From Telopea speciosissima (lineage: Eukaryota; Streptophyta; Magnoliopsida; Proteales; Proteaceae), in NCBI RefSeq assembly GCF_018873765.1, contig NC_057926.1, forward strand, positions 868,001 to 932,000: a stretch of DNA of 64,000 bases, read 5' to 3'. Of this stretch, positions 22,962 through 33,669 are shown piece after piece (positions within the stretch are counted from its first letter, which is position 1; each line of letters starts with the position of its first letter). The notes beneath the pieces were generated by a model that ran no database searches, was not told the origin of the DNA, and was given only the letters and a program-made list of their open reading frames with translations. The translations under genes and the position numbers were made by a program.

Positions 22962-25900
22962 ATGGAAAATGTTGAAACAGAGCAGAACTTGATTTTTGTG
23001 AAGGAAGGAGAAGTAGAGCATTCAATGATAGAGCTGAACGAGGTGGTCATCAATCCCGTTCCACAATTGAAGAAGAAGAGAGTGAGTTTCTATGGAATCC
23101 CTGTCGTTAAGTCTCTATCTTCAAATCAAATGGAAACTCTATCCTCTATTTGTGATACCTTTCTCCCATCTATCAATCTCTCCGGCAATTACGACGATTC
23201 CGTCCATACTTTTTACAAAACTTGTGCATCCATGGCTGGAACCCATGAACATGTAAGAACAACTAATTAAAGTTAATTAATTTTTATTTCTTATTATATA
23301 TGCTAGCTGATCGAACTAACCAGAATATATATTCTTTTTTATTTTTTAGGTTGGAGTGATGATAGCAGAAACATTGAAGCATCCATTGATGCCTGTGCTT
23401 CTATTAACAATATGGATGCTGTCCACATGGTTTGGAACTTTTTTGCTGTGTGGGACAGCCAGCATCTCCACCAGATTCCCATACTTCCACAAATTCTCAG
23501 ACCTTCCTCAGAAGAAGCGGGAGCAGATCTTTCTTTCTTGGTCTTTAAGCTTCTTACATCCCTTGAGAATGTTTTTCAGAACCCTCAAGTATCTTACCAT
23601 GCTCGTCTTCTTTTCTCAGGTATTTATTATTACTTCTCTCTCTCCTTCCCACCCTCCCCGGTTGTTCATGTTTCTTTATGTGTGCCCGGCCTGTTTGTAT
23701 TTCTCAACTCGGGAGGAGTTTGGATCCTCTGGAGTGGGAGTGTTTGGTTTCTGTTAGACTTGGTAAATAAATTTAATTTGGGTTGATGTTCTCTATGTTG
23801 CAGCGCAGTCTGCCGTCAGACACATGGGCTGGGTATTCCTGCCATTCAGGGGGCAGGGTAGTTACTTCACCCACCCCATGTGTCGCCCCATAGTCTTGTT
23901 GTATCTTAATCCTTTTTTGACTTTGTTCGAAAGTTCAGGCCGATAATGAAAAACAAAAAAGTTAAAATAGACTGATTTCACCATAAAAATTCAAAAAACA
24001 AAAACAAATTTCTCTTTTCATTTTGCTTGTATTCAAAATCCAATCTTAGGTTATATTTTAGGGAGTGGATCCAATAGCTTTTCTGTCTATGTACCTCAAG
24101 TTATAGAGGGGGGGGAGGGGATCCAGATCCTCTACTGCTGAGCTATCAGGCAGGACCGTGCTGCTCAGACACGGTGAGACGTGCAATGACCGTCTTACCC
24201 CCATTTTTGGAAGGTGCTCGGCCAGGGATAAGACAGACATAATTGGAGATTCTCATAAAAAAAAAAAAAAAAAAGTCTTCTAAGCAGAGTGGCTGGTGGA
24301 GAGAGAAAAATTTTGCTGCTACCATGCTGGCGGCCAAGGAAATGAAATCTTAAAAGATATTTTTGAAAATACACAAACCTAGGGTGGGGGGGGAGGGGAG
24401 GGTCCTTAGTCTCTCATTCTCACAACGTACCTCACGTAGAAGGGGACCACTCTTTAAAATTAAAAGAGGGGTACAAGCTCAACGGAAGTCGTTAGAGCTT
24501 CTTTACAAAAAACCCTAATAAATGCCATTACAAGTTTTTTCATTAGCTTCAAATTAGGATATTATTTTATTGGAACGGTGTTCTCTGTGGAGTGCCCAGA
24601 CACAGGAATACTCAAAATTATCATTTAACTTCCACTGAAATAAAAAATCTCATCCGAGCAAATGCCCTTATGCATGCTTCCATTGGGTCCCTTACTTGTG
24701 CAGGGGCTACACAACTAGGTAGTGATCTCCTGCCTTTAAATTATAATTTTTCATGTATGGCACTATCGATACCAACATTTATAATTTATTCATTAAATAA
24801 TTACTTTTGAAAGCTGAAAATTGGAAGAAAAAAATAAGTTATTCAATAGAAATAGTCAAGCTTGGCAAAAATTTACAAAACTGTAAAGAAATTTAAAATC
24901 ATGCTTATAAAGCCAGCATTGAATCAAATGTGGCCAATGCTACATGATACATTCAGTAATTAGAACTCAACTCAGCCATTTTAATTTTATGTGAGACTTC
25001 CTCTTAACAATTATGATTTCTGGTTCAGGTAATGTTTGACTTAGGAATAAGTCACAAATAGATAGCTGGTTAAAATTATAAATGAGGGTAGGTTTGTGAG
25101 TGCCATAAAATTCAAGGATAGATTGGTAATATAGATGACCCTAATTAATACCATATATGCATGTTTACCAAAACAATATGAATACCATATATACATATAA
25201 CCATTAATTTTCCTTTTCATGACATTAGTTGTTTAAAACGATAACAAGGATGCACTAACGTACCATCTAAAATTTTAAATATGTATTTGATATGTATTTT
25301 TTTTTTAATCCGAATATTATCTAGACCCGAGTTGGTCGCTAGGATTTTATTAAAATAATATGAAAACATGTACAATGGGGGGAGAGACACAGCCCGCCTT
25401 ACCCCAATGCGTAAAACACAAAAGATCACTTATACTAAACTAACCCACCTAGAACCCACAAACCAACTTAATATCTGATATGTATATATGTATGTATATG
25501 TTGGGTACACTCGAAATTTTGAGATACAAAGTCATATGTACACAAAATAAAAGTAAAAAAACACATAGAAGAACAATATGAAATTAATTAGTTGTTGTTG
25601 TTATCTTTTTGTAATCGTTGTATATCCTATTATCTTTGTTTCTTGTTTTTTTTTTCCCCCAAATTGTTCTCAATAAAATTGATATTTCTTATTAAAAATA
25701 CACAGTTAATGTCTTCTTAAGGAAAAGACGTAATATATTATTTAATGGGAAAAAGGACACTGCTAGTTTGCATAGAACTAGCCCCAGACATAGGAAAGAG
25801 AAATAACCGCCTCACCCCTGTGAATTAAAAAATCTCACTTCTATTAAATGCCCCCTCTCATTGTCACCGGATTAGTGCAAGGCCACACAGCCTGACAATG

Positions 25901-28900
25901 ATCCCTCTCTTTATATTAATATGTATAGTGAAACCTCGTAGTGGTGGGAGCCTCGTGTAATAGGTATAGCTGCTTTTTTATAGAGTGACTGAAAAAGATG
26001 CCCATTCCTAAAGGAGGCATGAGAATGAAACGTCCATCAGAAAGTAATTAAATAATATTTCATTCTATACCATATGAATTTACTTAAATACCTTTGTTAT
26101 GGATAAACATTGGGAAAATTACATGATTAGCTACTTTTGGGTTTTCATTTATAAAACTGTCTACTTTATGTTTGAGTTAACAAAAATAGACAAAAACAAG
26201 TTAAGATTTACAAAACTGGACAAAATAGTGCCTCTCCTTCCCAAAATTATTTTTTTAGACATTTTTACGCTTGCCATTGCCTTCTCGCCCAGACATCCTT
26301 TGTTCTCTGCAACCCACCCCTGTCCCCGCCACCGCCATTCTCTGCTACCCAAATCCGCCCCTCCCTTCCCTTCCCTGTGATTACCTAGGATGCCTGGGAG
26401 AGAAGGCAATGGTAGGGGTAAAAATGGTTAAAAAATTAAGTGAGGGAGGAAGAGATACTATTTTGTCCAGTTTTATAAACCTTAACTTGTTTTTGTCTAT
26501 TTTTGTTAACTCAAATATAGAATGGACAGTTTTATAAATAAAAACCTAAAAGTAGCTAATCATGTAATTTTTCCATAAACATTTTGATTTGTGGGAAGTG
26601 TCACCAGCCCCTAGGTAGCGATTGGACATATAAGTACCAGCTGCGATTAGTTTGGAATTTAGTGCTCCAGCCGTCTCATCCAACTATCTCTAGATTTGAA
26701 ATTCAATAACTTGGGAAGTACACTTTAATTGCTCATGAATCAAGTCCCTTTGAGGACTCTAATTGCTTGGATCATTTACACACCTGTTGTTGCTCAGTTT
26801 TTTGAGCAAATTTGGGTCCATTGCTATCGTTTTTGAGTCAACACTTCGACATTGTGGGCTCGATCATCTAATTTAGAAAATGACTCCTTACCAATAAATC
26901 TGACTGATTTGAAATAGTTATAATTATAAAGTTTATCCCGACTTTATTGAAGATATATTAGAAGGAAATTAATAGAATAAGAGCCGGAGTAAGGATGATC
27001 AGATCTTTAGATCTTGACTATGACACAAGTATTTAGTTTGTGGTATCGGTGCTGGTATTAGTTGCTACCAATATCGATATCGATATGGATTAGTCATATT
27101 AGACTGTATTTTTGACGATTTTCTCTACAAGATTTCGATACTTTCAATTTGTTTTTTTTACTTTATTATCCTTCATATTTTTTTTTCGGTACCATCGATT
27201 TGGTATCGACTAGGTATCAATATCAGCCACAATGCTCTAACATTGCATTATTGCCATGTATAGTGATGTTTAATGTTTTTTCATTCTAGCAGCTACAAAT
27301 ATGATGCACTTTTTGGATATTGCCACATTTCGTATTTGATAACTTATCTTGATCATACGATTCATCATTTATTGAGTTTTTCAGTTACTGGTTTCAATTC
27401 TTTAAGTAGAATTTTATGATTTTTAAGGCATTATATTGCTACATGAAAACATTGGGTCAAAATAAAAATAATTTTAAAATGTCATATTGATACATGAAAA
27501 TATTGAGTCAAAATAAAAATCCCCATACTAGAATTGATGGTGACAAAAAAGAATTCCATTGCATTTGACTCAAAATAATTATTCCATCACACAACTCCAA
27601 ATTTCTAAAAAAAAAAAAAACCAACCAAGATAGGAGAGATAGGGTAGAAACTACAAATATTTCGAGCCCGCTATAGGATTCTGAGAAGGGTTATGTTTTC
27701 TTTTTATTATTATTTTTCATTTCTTTATTGTTTTGTTTAGGGTTGGATGGGGAACTATCTGAACCCGGATCATGTCCAATGACATTTAATTACCAACGGG
27801 TTCAACACCCCCATGGATGGTGGAAGATCGACTCTGGTGATTAGATGTCATTGGAAAGGATCTAGATTCAACTTTTCTAACCTCAAATGACATGTAACGG
27901 GCGCCCAAGACATCCCTTGCTTGTAAAAACATATTAGCAACTTCCCTTATTCAAACATATCAGCAATTCCGATCTCCTCTAGGGATCAAAGATGCAACCT
28001 TTGCAGAAGATTCCATGCCTGCATGGCCATAGTTTTGTCCAAATTATTGAATCTTTTCAAGTCTTCAAAAAAAAAAAAAAAAATTAACATGGTTCGATGG
28101 GTGAATGGTAATGATCAAGAACCTTGGCGCCTATGCTTTATCCTGATAAAACATTTCTCAATATTTTGATAGTCACTGCTTCAATCAAATAAATGTATAT
28201 ATTAGCACTGCTCAAAATACAATTGCACTGAAAGCTCTAACCATCACGCCAGTCCACTCTACCTGTGGGATGTCAAACTCTATCTGTGTAATCAAGATTT
28301 CCAGGTTGAATGGCTCTTTCTCCCCTTTAATGAGGTTAATTGTTGCAAAATTCTCATTATGAGAAAAGAAAGGGTTGGTTTGTACATTGGGTTGATTAGT
28401 CTGTATTTCGAATTTTTTCTTCATCAAGTAAGTCTTGAATTACATATTTCAAAGAGAAACAACTATCAGTAGCGTGGCTGGCCATGTTGCTGATGATACA
28501 TGCACTATAACTTAGCCTTATACTATTTTGATAGAGGATTTGGGAATATCCCGGGTTGGACTTTGGTTAAGAGCCTTCTTTTGCAAAAGCTTTTCCAAGA
28601 CAAGACTCATGCGACATCCCTAAGTCTGTGAACTGTCTCCTTTTTCTAGCAGTGGTACTATACTTAGTCTGGGACTTGTGCCAAGTATGACCTCAAATAG
28701 AGCCTTTTTGAGGGCAAGGATCCACGTTATCGATACCATGTAGCTGAGATTTTCCTGATTCCCTGGGCTAACCTCTTTCCTCTTACTTTTATTTTTCATT
28801 TTCATTGCTTATTTTTCTTATCCCATTTATTCTTCTTACCTTGCATTCCTCTTACTTTGTTTTTTAAAGGATCCATGCAGCTGACCCATTTAGTTGGGAT

Positions 28901-31900
28901 AAGGCTGAGTTGTTGTTGGTACTATGCTCAATCATAAAAGGGCCTTCAGTGGTTGGGACCACAATATTGACTATACTCAATTCCAGGTTTTGTGGGTTCT
29001 GGGCATCCCCTACTTATTGACGGGCCTCTATTAGAGAGTTAAAGATAGTCAATGGCTGGGCAAAGAGATACTTTCCATTATCATACTGTAGGTTCTTGAT
29101 AAGAAAATTAACTTGTTCTTTTTAAGTAGGTTTGTCCCACATCAGGGCAATCTTGTTTCTGAATCTTTCATTTAGCTATTGTTTGGTGGTCTCAAGATCC
29201 CTCCTAGTGAGCCCCATATCAGTATTGTAAGAGTATTGGTTCCTGAAAACCTTAATCATGTTTTACTAGACGAGTTTGAAAAGAATCTAAGGACACGAGC
29301 CCATGGTTTAAGGTATCAAAAATCGGATTGAGAATGGTCTCAGTCGATACCAATCCAGATTGGGAATGGTCTCAATCGATACCATCAGATCCAAGCAAAT
29401 TGATCGCTCCAATCTTGAGATTACAAACCATGCGTGACCACCTTAAAAACGGTGCAGTGGGAGTCATTTGGAAGGCTTAACCCATTTGTTGGTCAATATA
29501 ACTCTTAACTTTCATTTGGCCTATGTAAACCCTCAACTTTAACATAGGTCCACTTCCCCCATCAAGCTTTTCTGTCTTCCATTTAAGTCTCTCCGGTAAT
29601 TTAGCCTCAAGAAAAAAACACAAACCTTCAAAATTGATCATTAAGTCTTTTATCCCGAAATTTTTCCTCTCAAGTGCGGTGCCCAGTGCACCACACTTAA
29701 GAATCCAACCGTCCAAAAAATGGGTAAAGTACACATAACCCCCTATAATGCACCAATATTCCTCGTACCCCCCTAAACTTTTGATAAGTCCATGTACCAC
29801 CCCTTAATATTCCACGTGCCACCCCTGCTTTACTCCGTAATGCCATTTAAGTCCACACCATATGTTAAATGCTAAAAAAATGACCAAACTACCCTTTCTT
29901 CTATCTTTTCTAAAATTTTGAAAAGACCTAATTGCCCTGACCTATTTGCTAAAATTTAAAAATACCAAAATGCCCTCATCTTCCCCAAATCATTATCTTC
30001 TATTACATACCCAATACCACCACCACCACCCACCATTAACACCATCACCGCCATGAAGCCCCACCTCCAGCACCACTGCCACCCACCACCATCATCAACT
30101 ACAGTGCGGTGAAAAGGCAAAGGATCTCATCGGTTCAGATTGTTGAACTAAGTGATGACAATGGTTACTCCAGAATCCATTGGGCAGCTACAAGCAGCAG
30201 CACTACTGTGGGGGTGGGGAGATGGGTTGCTTCGGCAGCAGGGGGTGGGGGTAGAGAGATGGTCATCAGCAAGAAGGGGAGACGGGTTGCACCAGTAGCT
30301 TCAAGGTTGCTCTGATGACCAACTCCGACTCTGCAGCAGAGTTGATCATCGGGTTTCGCAGCTCGAAGATCGCCGGATTGGAAAGATTACTTCTCGCAAA
30401 CATTGTAATGAAGCGATAGGGGTTAGTAGACTAGAGTGATTCAAATATGATCAAACAACTTCACACCCAACTAGTGGGTTTTGGATTCAGTTTCGTAAGC
30501 AAGCGATCAGTGGTTTATCCATCAGATTCATCGTTCAATTTGAACTTTGAAATTCAGGGAACCGAGACCAATCCCTAAACCCTAGTTGGAGCTCAGCACC
30601 CCTCCCCCCCCCCCCCTCATCTTCTCCAATCTTTCAACTTGTTGGAAGCTTGGACCTCAGTGGCGCTGCTACTCGCCGGAGACGACGCCGACGCCAAGAG
30701 CATTCATTTGGGCAAGTAATCATCTTCACATTACCCTCTCTATTTGTATCTCTTTCATATGCAAAACAGAACAACTACTTATTTCTCTCTCTGTATCTCT
30801 TTCATATGCCAACTCTCTCTCTCTCTCTCTCCATATATTCGATCTGGGGCTGTGTTTTGGCTATTTCCTTGTTAGGCGGCAGTGGGGTTTTGAAACCCTA
30901 AAATGGGTTTAGGGTTTCATGTTTTGGAGAAATGATCTGGGGAAGAAGATGGTTGGTGGTATTAATGGTGGTGGGTGGCGATGGTGTTGGAGGTGGGGCT
31001 TCACGGTGGTGATGGTGTTAATGGTGGTGGTGGTGGTGGGTATGTAAAAGAAGATGATGATTTGGGGAAGATGAGAGCATTTTGGTCTTTTCAAATTTTA
31101 GCAAATAGGTCAGGGCAATTAGGTCTTTTCAAATTTTAAAAAAAATAGAAGAAATGGTAGTTTGGTCATCTTTTAGCATTTAATACCTGATGTGGACTTA
31201 AATGGCATTAGGGGGGTAAAGCAGAGATGGTACGTGGAATATTGAGGGGTGGTACGTGGACTCATCAGAAGCTTAGCGGGTACAAGGAATATTGGGTGCA
31301 TTACAGGGGGGGTACGTGTACTTTACCCATAAAAAAATGCCACTGCCCATGTTTTTACAATTGGATTTGAGAGGATGAATATCCTCTTTTATCCCTTTAA
31401 CATTCTTCAATGTATGTTTCAATTTTTTATCTTTAATTTCCCTTAAGAATTCGATCCCTTTAATATTCTTCAATTTATGTTTCAATTATTCAGAAATATG
31501 TAAGCTATGAACATGAAAGGGGAAGTGTTGTCTAAAGCTTTTTTTATTCAATTCTTAGTCCTCCTCACAATGTTATCGTCTATGGTTGTCTTTTATTGGA
31601 AAAAGTAAAAAATAAAAAATTTGTGGGAATGCTAAGGAAATCTGAGAAACTTTTCCCAATTGGTCATGTGATGGTCCAAATTTCTTTCCTTGCCTTTTTC
31701 GCTTGTGGTTTAAATAATGCATCCCATCATCATCATCATCATCTTATTATTCTTCTTCTTCTTCTAATTTCAGGTAGACGAGAATAATCATAACTTGTCA
31801 TGGAAAGCATTGGGTTACTGTGGACCGGATCCGGATTTGACCAAAATATGTGAAGAAACAAATAATAATAGAAATAGTAGCAGCAGTGATGGACAAGAAG

Positions 31901-33669
31901 GAGATGGAAATCGGCGCAGCACCAACGATGCAGACAAAGAGAAGTTTATTGGACCTCTTTATAAAGGCCTTGTTGACGTAACACAAGCAAAGGAAGTACT
32001 CTCAGCAACGCTTGAGCGATCTGGATTTCCTGTCTCAATTCACCATCATCATCATCGTCGACCACCCAATAAAACCCCATCTCTTTCTTCTCCTTCTTTG
32101 ACCATCCAATGTGATGTGGTGGTTGTGGGTTCTGGTTCTGGTGGTGGAGTTGCTGCTGGTGTTCTTGCCAAAGCTGGTTACAAGGTTCTTGTCTTAGAAA
32201 AAGGAAACTACCATGGAAGAAGGAATCTCTCACTTCTTGAAGGACCATCTATGGATCAAATGTATCAGAATAGTGGATTACTTGTTACAAATGATGTCGG
32301 TGTCACGATTCTTGCCGGTTCAACCGTTGGTGGTGGTTCTACTATCAATTGGTCAGCTTCGATTCGAACTCCAGATCATGTGATGAAGGAATGGTGTAAC
32401 AGTTACGAGTTGGAGTTATTCGATAGCAAACTCTATGAACATGCCATGGATGTAATTTGTGAACGAATGGGAGTTCAATCCGAAATCAAAGAAGAAGGAT
32501 TCAATAATGCAGTGTTACGAAAAGGGTGTACCGAGTTGGGTTATCCGGTAATCAATATCCCTCGAAATTCCAGTTCCGATCACTACTGTGGGTGGTGTTG
32601 TTTTGGATGCAAAGATGGTAGAAAAAAAGGTACCTCAGAGACATGGTTGGTGGATTTGGTGGAATCAGGTAATGGTGTGATTCTACCTGGTTGTAAGGCT
32701 TTAAAAGTGTTACATGAGAGGAGGAGAACCAGATCAAGAAATCGAAACATTTCGACCGGAGTAGCTTTCGAATTCAATAATGGATGGGGAAAGGATATAT
32801 GTGTGGTGAAATCGAAAGTGACAATTGTTGCTTGTGGTGCTCTTTCTACTCCCACACTTTTAAAGAGAAGTGGATTGAGGAATCCAAATATTGGGAAACA
32901 CCTTCATCTTCATCCTGTGGCAATGGCTTGGGGCTACTTCCCTGATTCAACGTCTACATCTGAATTACAAAATAAAAAGAGTTATGAAGGAGGTATAATG
33001 ACGGCAATGTCCACCGTAGTCGCCAGAGGGGGTGGCGGCGGCGGCGGCAGCGACGGCTATGGTGCGGTGATACAAACACCAGCATTGCACCCGGGAATGT
33101 TCTCAGCAGTGATGCCTTGGGTGTCTGGGATTGACATCAAAGAGAGAATGTGCAAATTCTCAAGGACTGCTCATATATTTGCATTGGCAAGGGATAAAGG
33201 ATCAGGTACTGTGAACTCAACAAATTCATATAGTTATCAAATGGATGTGATAGATGAAGAGAATTTAAGAAAAGGATTAGAGAAGATACTTCGGATATTG
33301 GCTGCTTCAGGGGCTGAAGAGATTGGAACTCATAATTGTAAAGGGAAGAAATTGAATGTAAAGAAAGCAAGCTGGCAAGAGTTTGAGAGGTTTGTGAAAG
33401 AGGAAAGTAGGAAAGAGTTGAGGGATTTGTCTACGCCGATATGCTCTGCTCACCAAATGGGAAGTTGTAGGATGGGAGTGGACCTTAAAGAGTCTGTGGT
33501 GAACCAAAGGGGTGAGACATGGGAAGTGGAGGGTCTGTTCCTTGCAGACACAAGTGTATTTCCTACGGCGTTGGGTGTGAATCCAATGGTCACGGTCCAG
33601 GCCATCGCTTATTGCACTGCTCACTCGGTTCTTGATGTTCTTTTCAGGAAGAAGAGCCGAAACTGCTGA
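22962..33669 (+). CDS. FAO: Long-chain-alcohol oxidase (GMC oxidoreductase), three exons
   Basis: This enzyme oxidises long-chain fatty alcohols to aldehydes with O2 (EC 1.1.3.20) and is a membrane-associated flavoprotein. Proposed exons are 22962-23252, 23350-23619 and 31774-33669, all phase 0 with GT-AG ends (CAT|GTAAGA, TTTTAG|GTTGGA, CTCAG|GTATTT, TTTCAG|GTAGAC). They join into an open frame of about 818 codons. Family members are commonly about 740-760 residues; the excess is low-complexity insertions in exon 3. The ATG at 22962 is chosen because the frame upstream begins only with GTG. Exon 1 carries the N-terminal FAO region (KKRVSFYGIPVVKSLSSNQM). Exon 2 has a hydrophobic segment at about residues 111-132 (MPVLLLTIWMLSTWFGTFLL). 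Intron 1 is 97 bases and intron 2 is 8,154 bases, full of transposons. No stop or frameshift is seen, so the gene looks functional if intron 2 is spliced. Confidence 0.9.
24119..24243. mobile_element. MITE family A, copy 5 (truncated)
   Basis: The left end GGATCCAGATCCTCTACTGC is followed by the family interior CAGGACCGTGCTG and CAATGACCGTCTTACCCCC. The right arm is lost after AGACAGACAT. Confidence 0.8.
24570..24740. repeat. MITE family B, copy 3 (reverse orientation)
   Basis: Reverse-complemented, it begins GGCAGGAGATCACTACCTAG and ends near CCTGTGTCTGGGCACTCC. It shares the family layout but is diverged. Confidence 0.45.
25757..25911. repeat. MITE family B, copy 4 (reverse orientation)
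   Basis: It contains AGCCCCAGACATAGG, CCGCCTCACCCCTG and GCCACACAGCCTGACAATG in the order expected for a reversed family B copy. Confidence 0.5.
26112..26574. mobile_element. Mutator-like palindromic element with exact 9-bp duplication
   Basis: The termini GGGAAAATTACATGATTAGC and GCTAATCATGTAATTTTTCC are inverted, and the arms extend about 180 bases. Even the centre pairs: GCCATTGCCTTCTC at 26274 with GAGAAGGCAATGG at 26400. ATAAACATT flanks it exactly at 26103-26111 and 26575-26583. No transposase is present, so it is non-autonomous. Confidence 0.92.
28858..28922 (-). repeat. Au-SINE-like 3' segment
   Basis: GGATCCATGCAGCTGACCC, then ATTTAGTTGGGATAAGGCTG and AGTTGTTGTTGG, is the reverse complement of the widespread plant repeat seen forward at 36190-36262. 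The rest of the element is not clear. Confidence 0.5.
29657..31384. mobile_element. Mutator-type MITE (family D) split by a later insertion
   Basis: Its ends (29657 GAAATTTTTCCTCTCAAGTG; 31384 reverse complement GGATATTCATCCTCTCAAA) match the 171-base element at 34375-34545. TCTTTTATCCC flanks it exactly at 29646-29656 and 31385-31395. Removing one copy of that string and the element restores the gag order. The element itself is only about 0.12 kb; the remaining 1.6 kb is the TIR element inserted in it. Confidence 0.82.
29722..31328. mobile_element. Pack-MULE-like TIR element, 1.6 kb, inside MITE family D
   Basis: The ends are GGGTAAAGTACACATAACCC and GTACGTGTACTTTACCC. Inverted arms of about 350 bases include matching CACC/GGTG tracts (30015-30090 against 30955-31040). 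The flanks are an A-rich run followed by ATG on both sides, an imperfect 9-10-bp duplication. The interior (30105-30910) is unlike the arms. It has GC-rich, gene-like sequence with an AAACCCTAG leader-type motif, CT-rich text, and short ORFs at 30109-30315 and 30586-30912. I cannot name a parent gene. There is no transposase. Confidence 0.75.
31774..33669 (+). CDS. FAO: FAO exon 3: FAD-binding and catalytic domain
   Basis: This exon holds the whole GMC flavoenzyme domain. It opens with VDENNHNLSWKALGYCGPDP, the start of the conserved FAO block. The dinucleotide-binding motif VVVGSGSGGGVAAGVLAKAG lies at about residues 303-322. GSTVGGGSTINWSASIRTP follows (FAD contact region), then HYCGWCCFGC. 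Near the C terminus are HQMGSCRMG (His about 747) and NPMVTVQA (Asn about 790). These correspond to the His and Asn of the GMC active site. Oddities are a Ser/Asn/Asp-rich insert at about residues 217-243, a His5 run near 277, and a Gly-rich run encoded by GGC repeats near 33030. These low-complexity tracts look like recent slippage in non-core loops. Confidence 0.93.
   Translation, partial: VDENNHNLSWKALGYCGPDPDLTKICEETNNNRNSSSSDGQEGDGNRRSTNDADKEKFIGPLYKGLVDVTQAKEVLSATLERSGFPVSIHHHHHRRPPNKTPSLSSPSLTIQCDVVVVGSGSGGGVAAGVLAKAGYKVLVLEKGNYHGRRNLSLLEGPSMDQMYQNSGLLVTNDVGVTILAGSTVGGGSTINWSASIRTPDHVMKEWCNSYELELFDSKLYEHAMDVICERMGVQSEIKEEGFNNAVLRKGCTELGYPVINIPRNSSSDHYCGWCCFGCKDGRKKGTSETWLVDLVESGNGVILPGCKALKVLHERRRTRSRNRNISTGVAFEFNNGWGKDICVVKSKVTIVACGALSTPTLLKRSGLRNPNIGKHLHLHPVAMAWGYFPDSTSTSELQNKKSYEGGIMTAMSTVVARGGGGGGGSDGYGAVIQTPALHPGMFSAVMPWVSGIDIKERMCKFSRTAHIFALARDKGSGTVNSTNSYSYQMDVIDEENLRKGLEKILRILAASGAEEIGTHNCKGKKLNVKKASWQEFERFVKEESRKELRDLSTPICSAHQMGSCRMGVDLKESVVNQRGETWEVEGLFLADTSVFPTALGVNPMVTVQAIAYCTAHSVLDVLFRKKSRNC

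Larger units (their letters stand above)
29477..31500 (-). mobile_element. Ty3-gypsy gag fragment interrupted by nested elements
   Basis: On the minus strand 31500-31396 encodes KLKHTLKNVKGI. After an interruption, 29645-29480 continues with DLMINFEGLCFFLEAKLPE and LRVYIGQMKV. The same order occurs without interruption in the Tat-type gag at 59520-59700 (KLEHTMKNMKGVEDQMINSE, FFPEARLPEGFKW, LRVYVGQM). The interruption is the MITE at 29657-31384. The first part also contains a 63-base in-frame tandem duplication (ATCCCTTTAA at 31391 and 31454). Confidence 0.8.
23620..31773 (+). other. FAO intron 2 (8.15 kb), transposon-filled
   Basis: The donor is CAG|GTATTT and the acceptor CTAATTTCAG|GTAGAC. 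Inside are a family A MITE (24119), family B copies (24570, 25757), a LINE tail (about 25590), a palindromic MULE-like element (26112-26574), an Au-like SINE tail (28858), a Ty3-gypsy gag fragment (29477-31500), a MITE within that gag and a 1.6-kb TIR element within that MITE. No additional FAO exon was recognised inside. Confidence 0.85.

Noticed and set aside
26099..26537. ORFs of 82-93 residues
   Set aside because: They lie inside the palindromic MULE-type element, and the three are mirror images of one another.
30109..30912. Possible small genes inside the 1.6-kb TIR element
   Set aside because: No recognised domain, and low-complexity Ser/Leu text from CT repeats; described as possible captured sequence instead.
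24058..31773. Search for further FAO exons inside intron 2
   Set aside because: Exons 2 and 3 join in phase, with the conserved FAO order continuing directly; no intervening FAO-like peptide was found.
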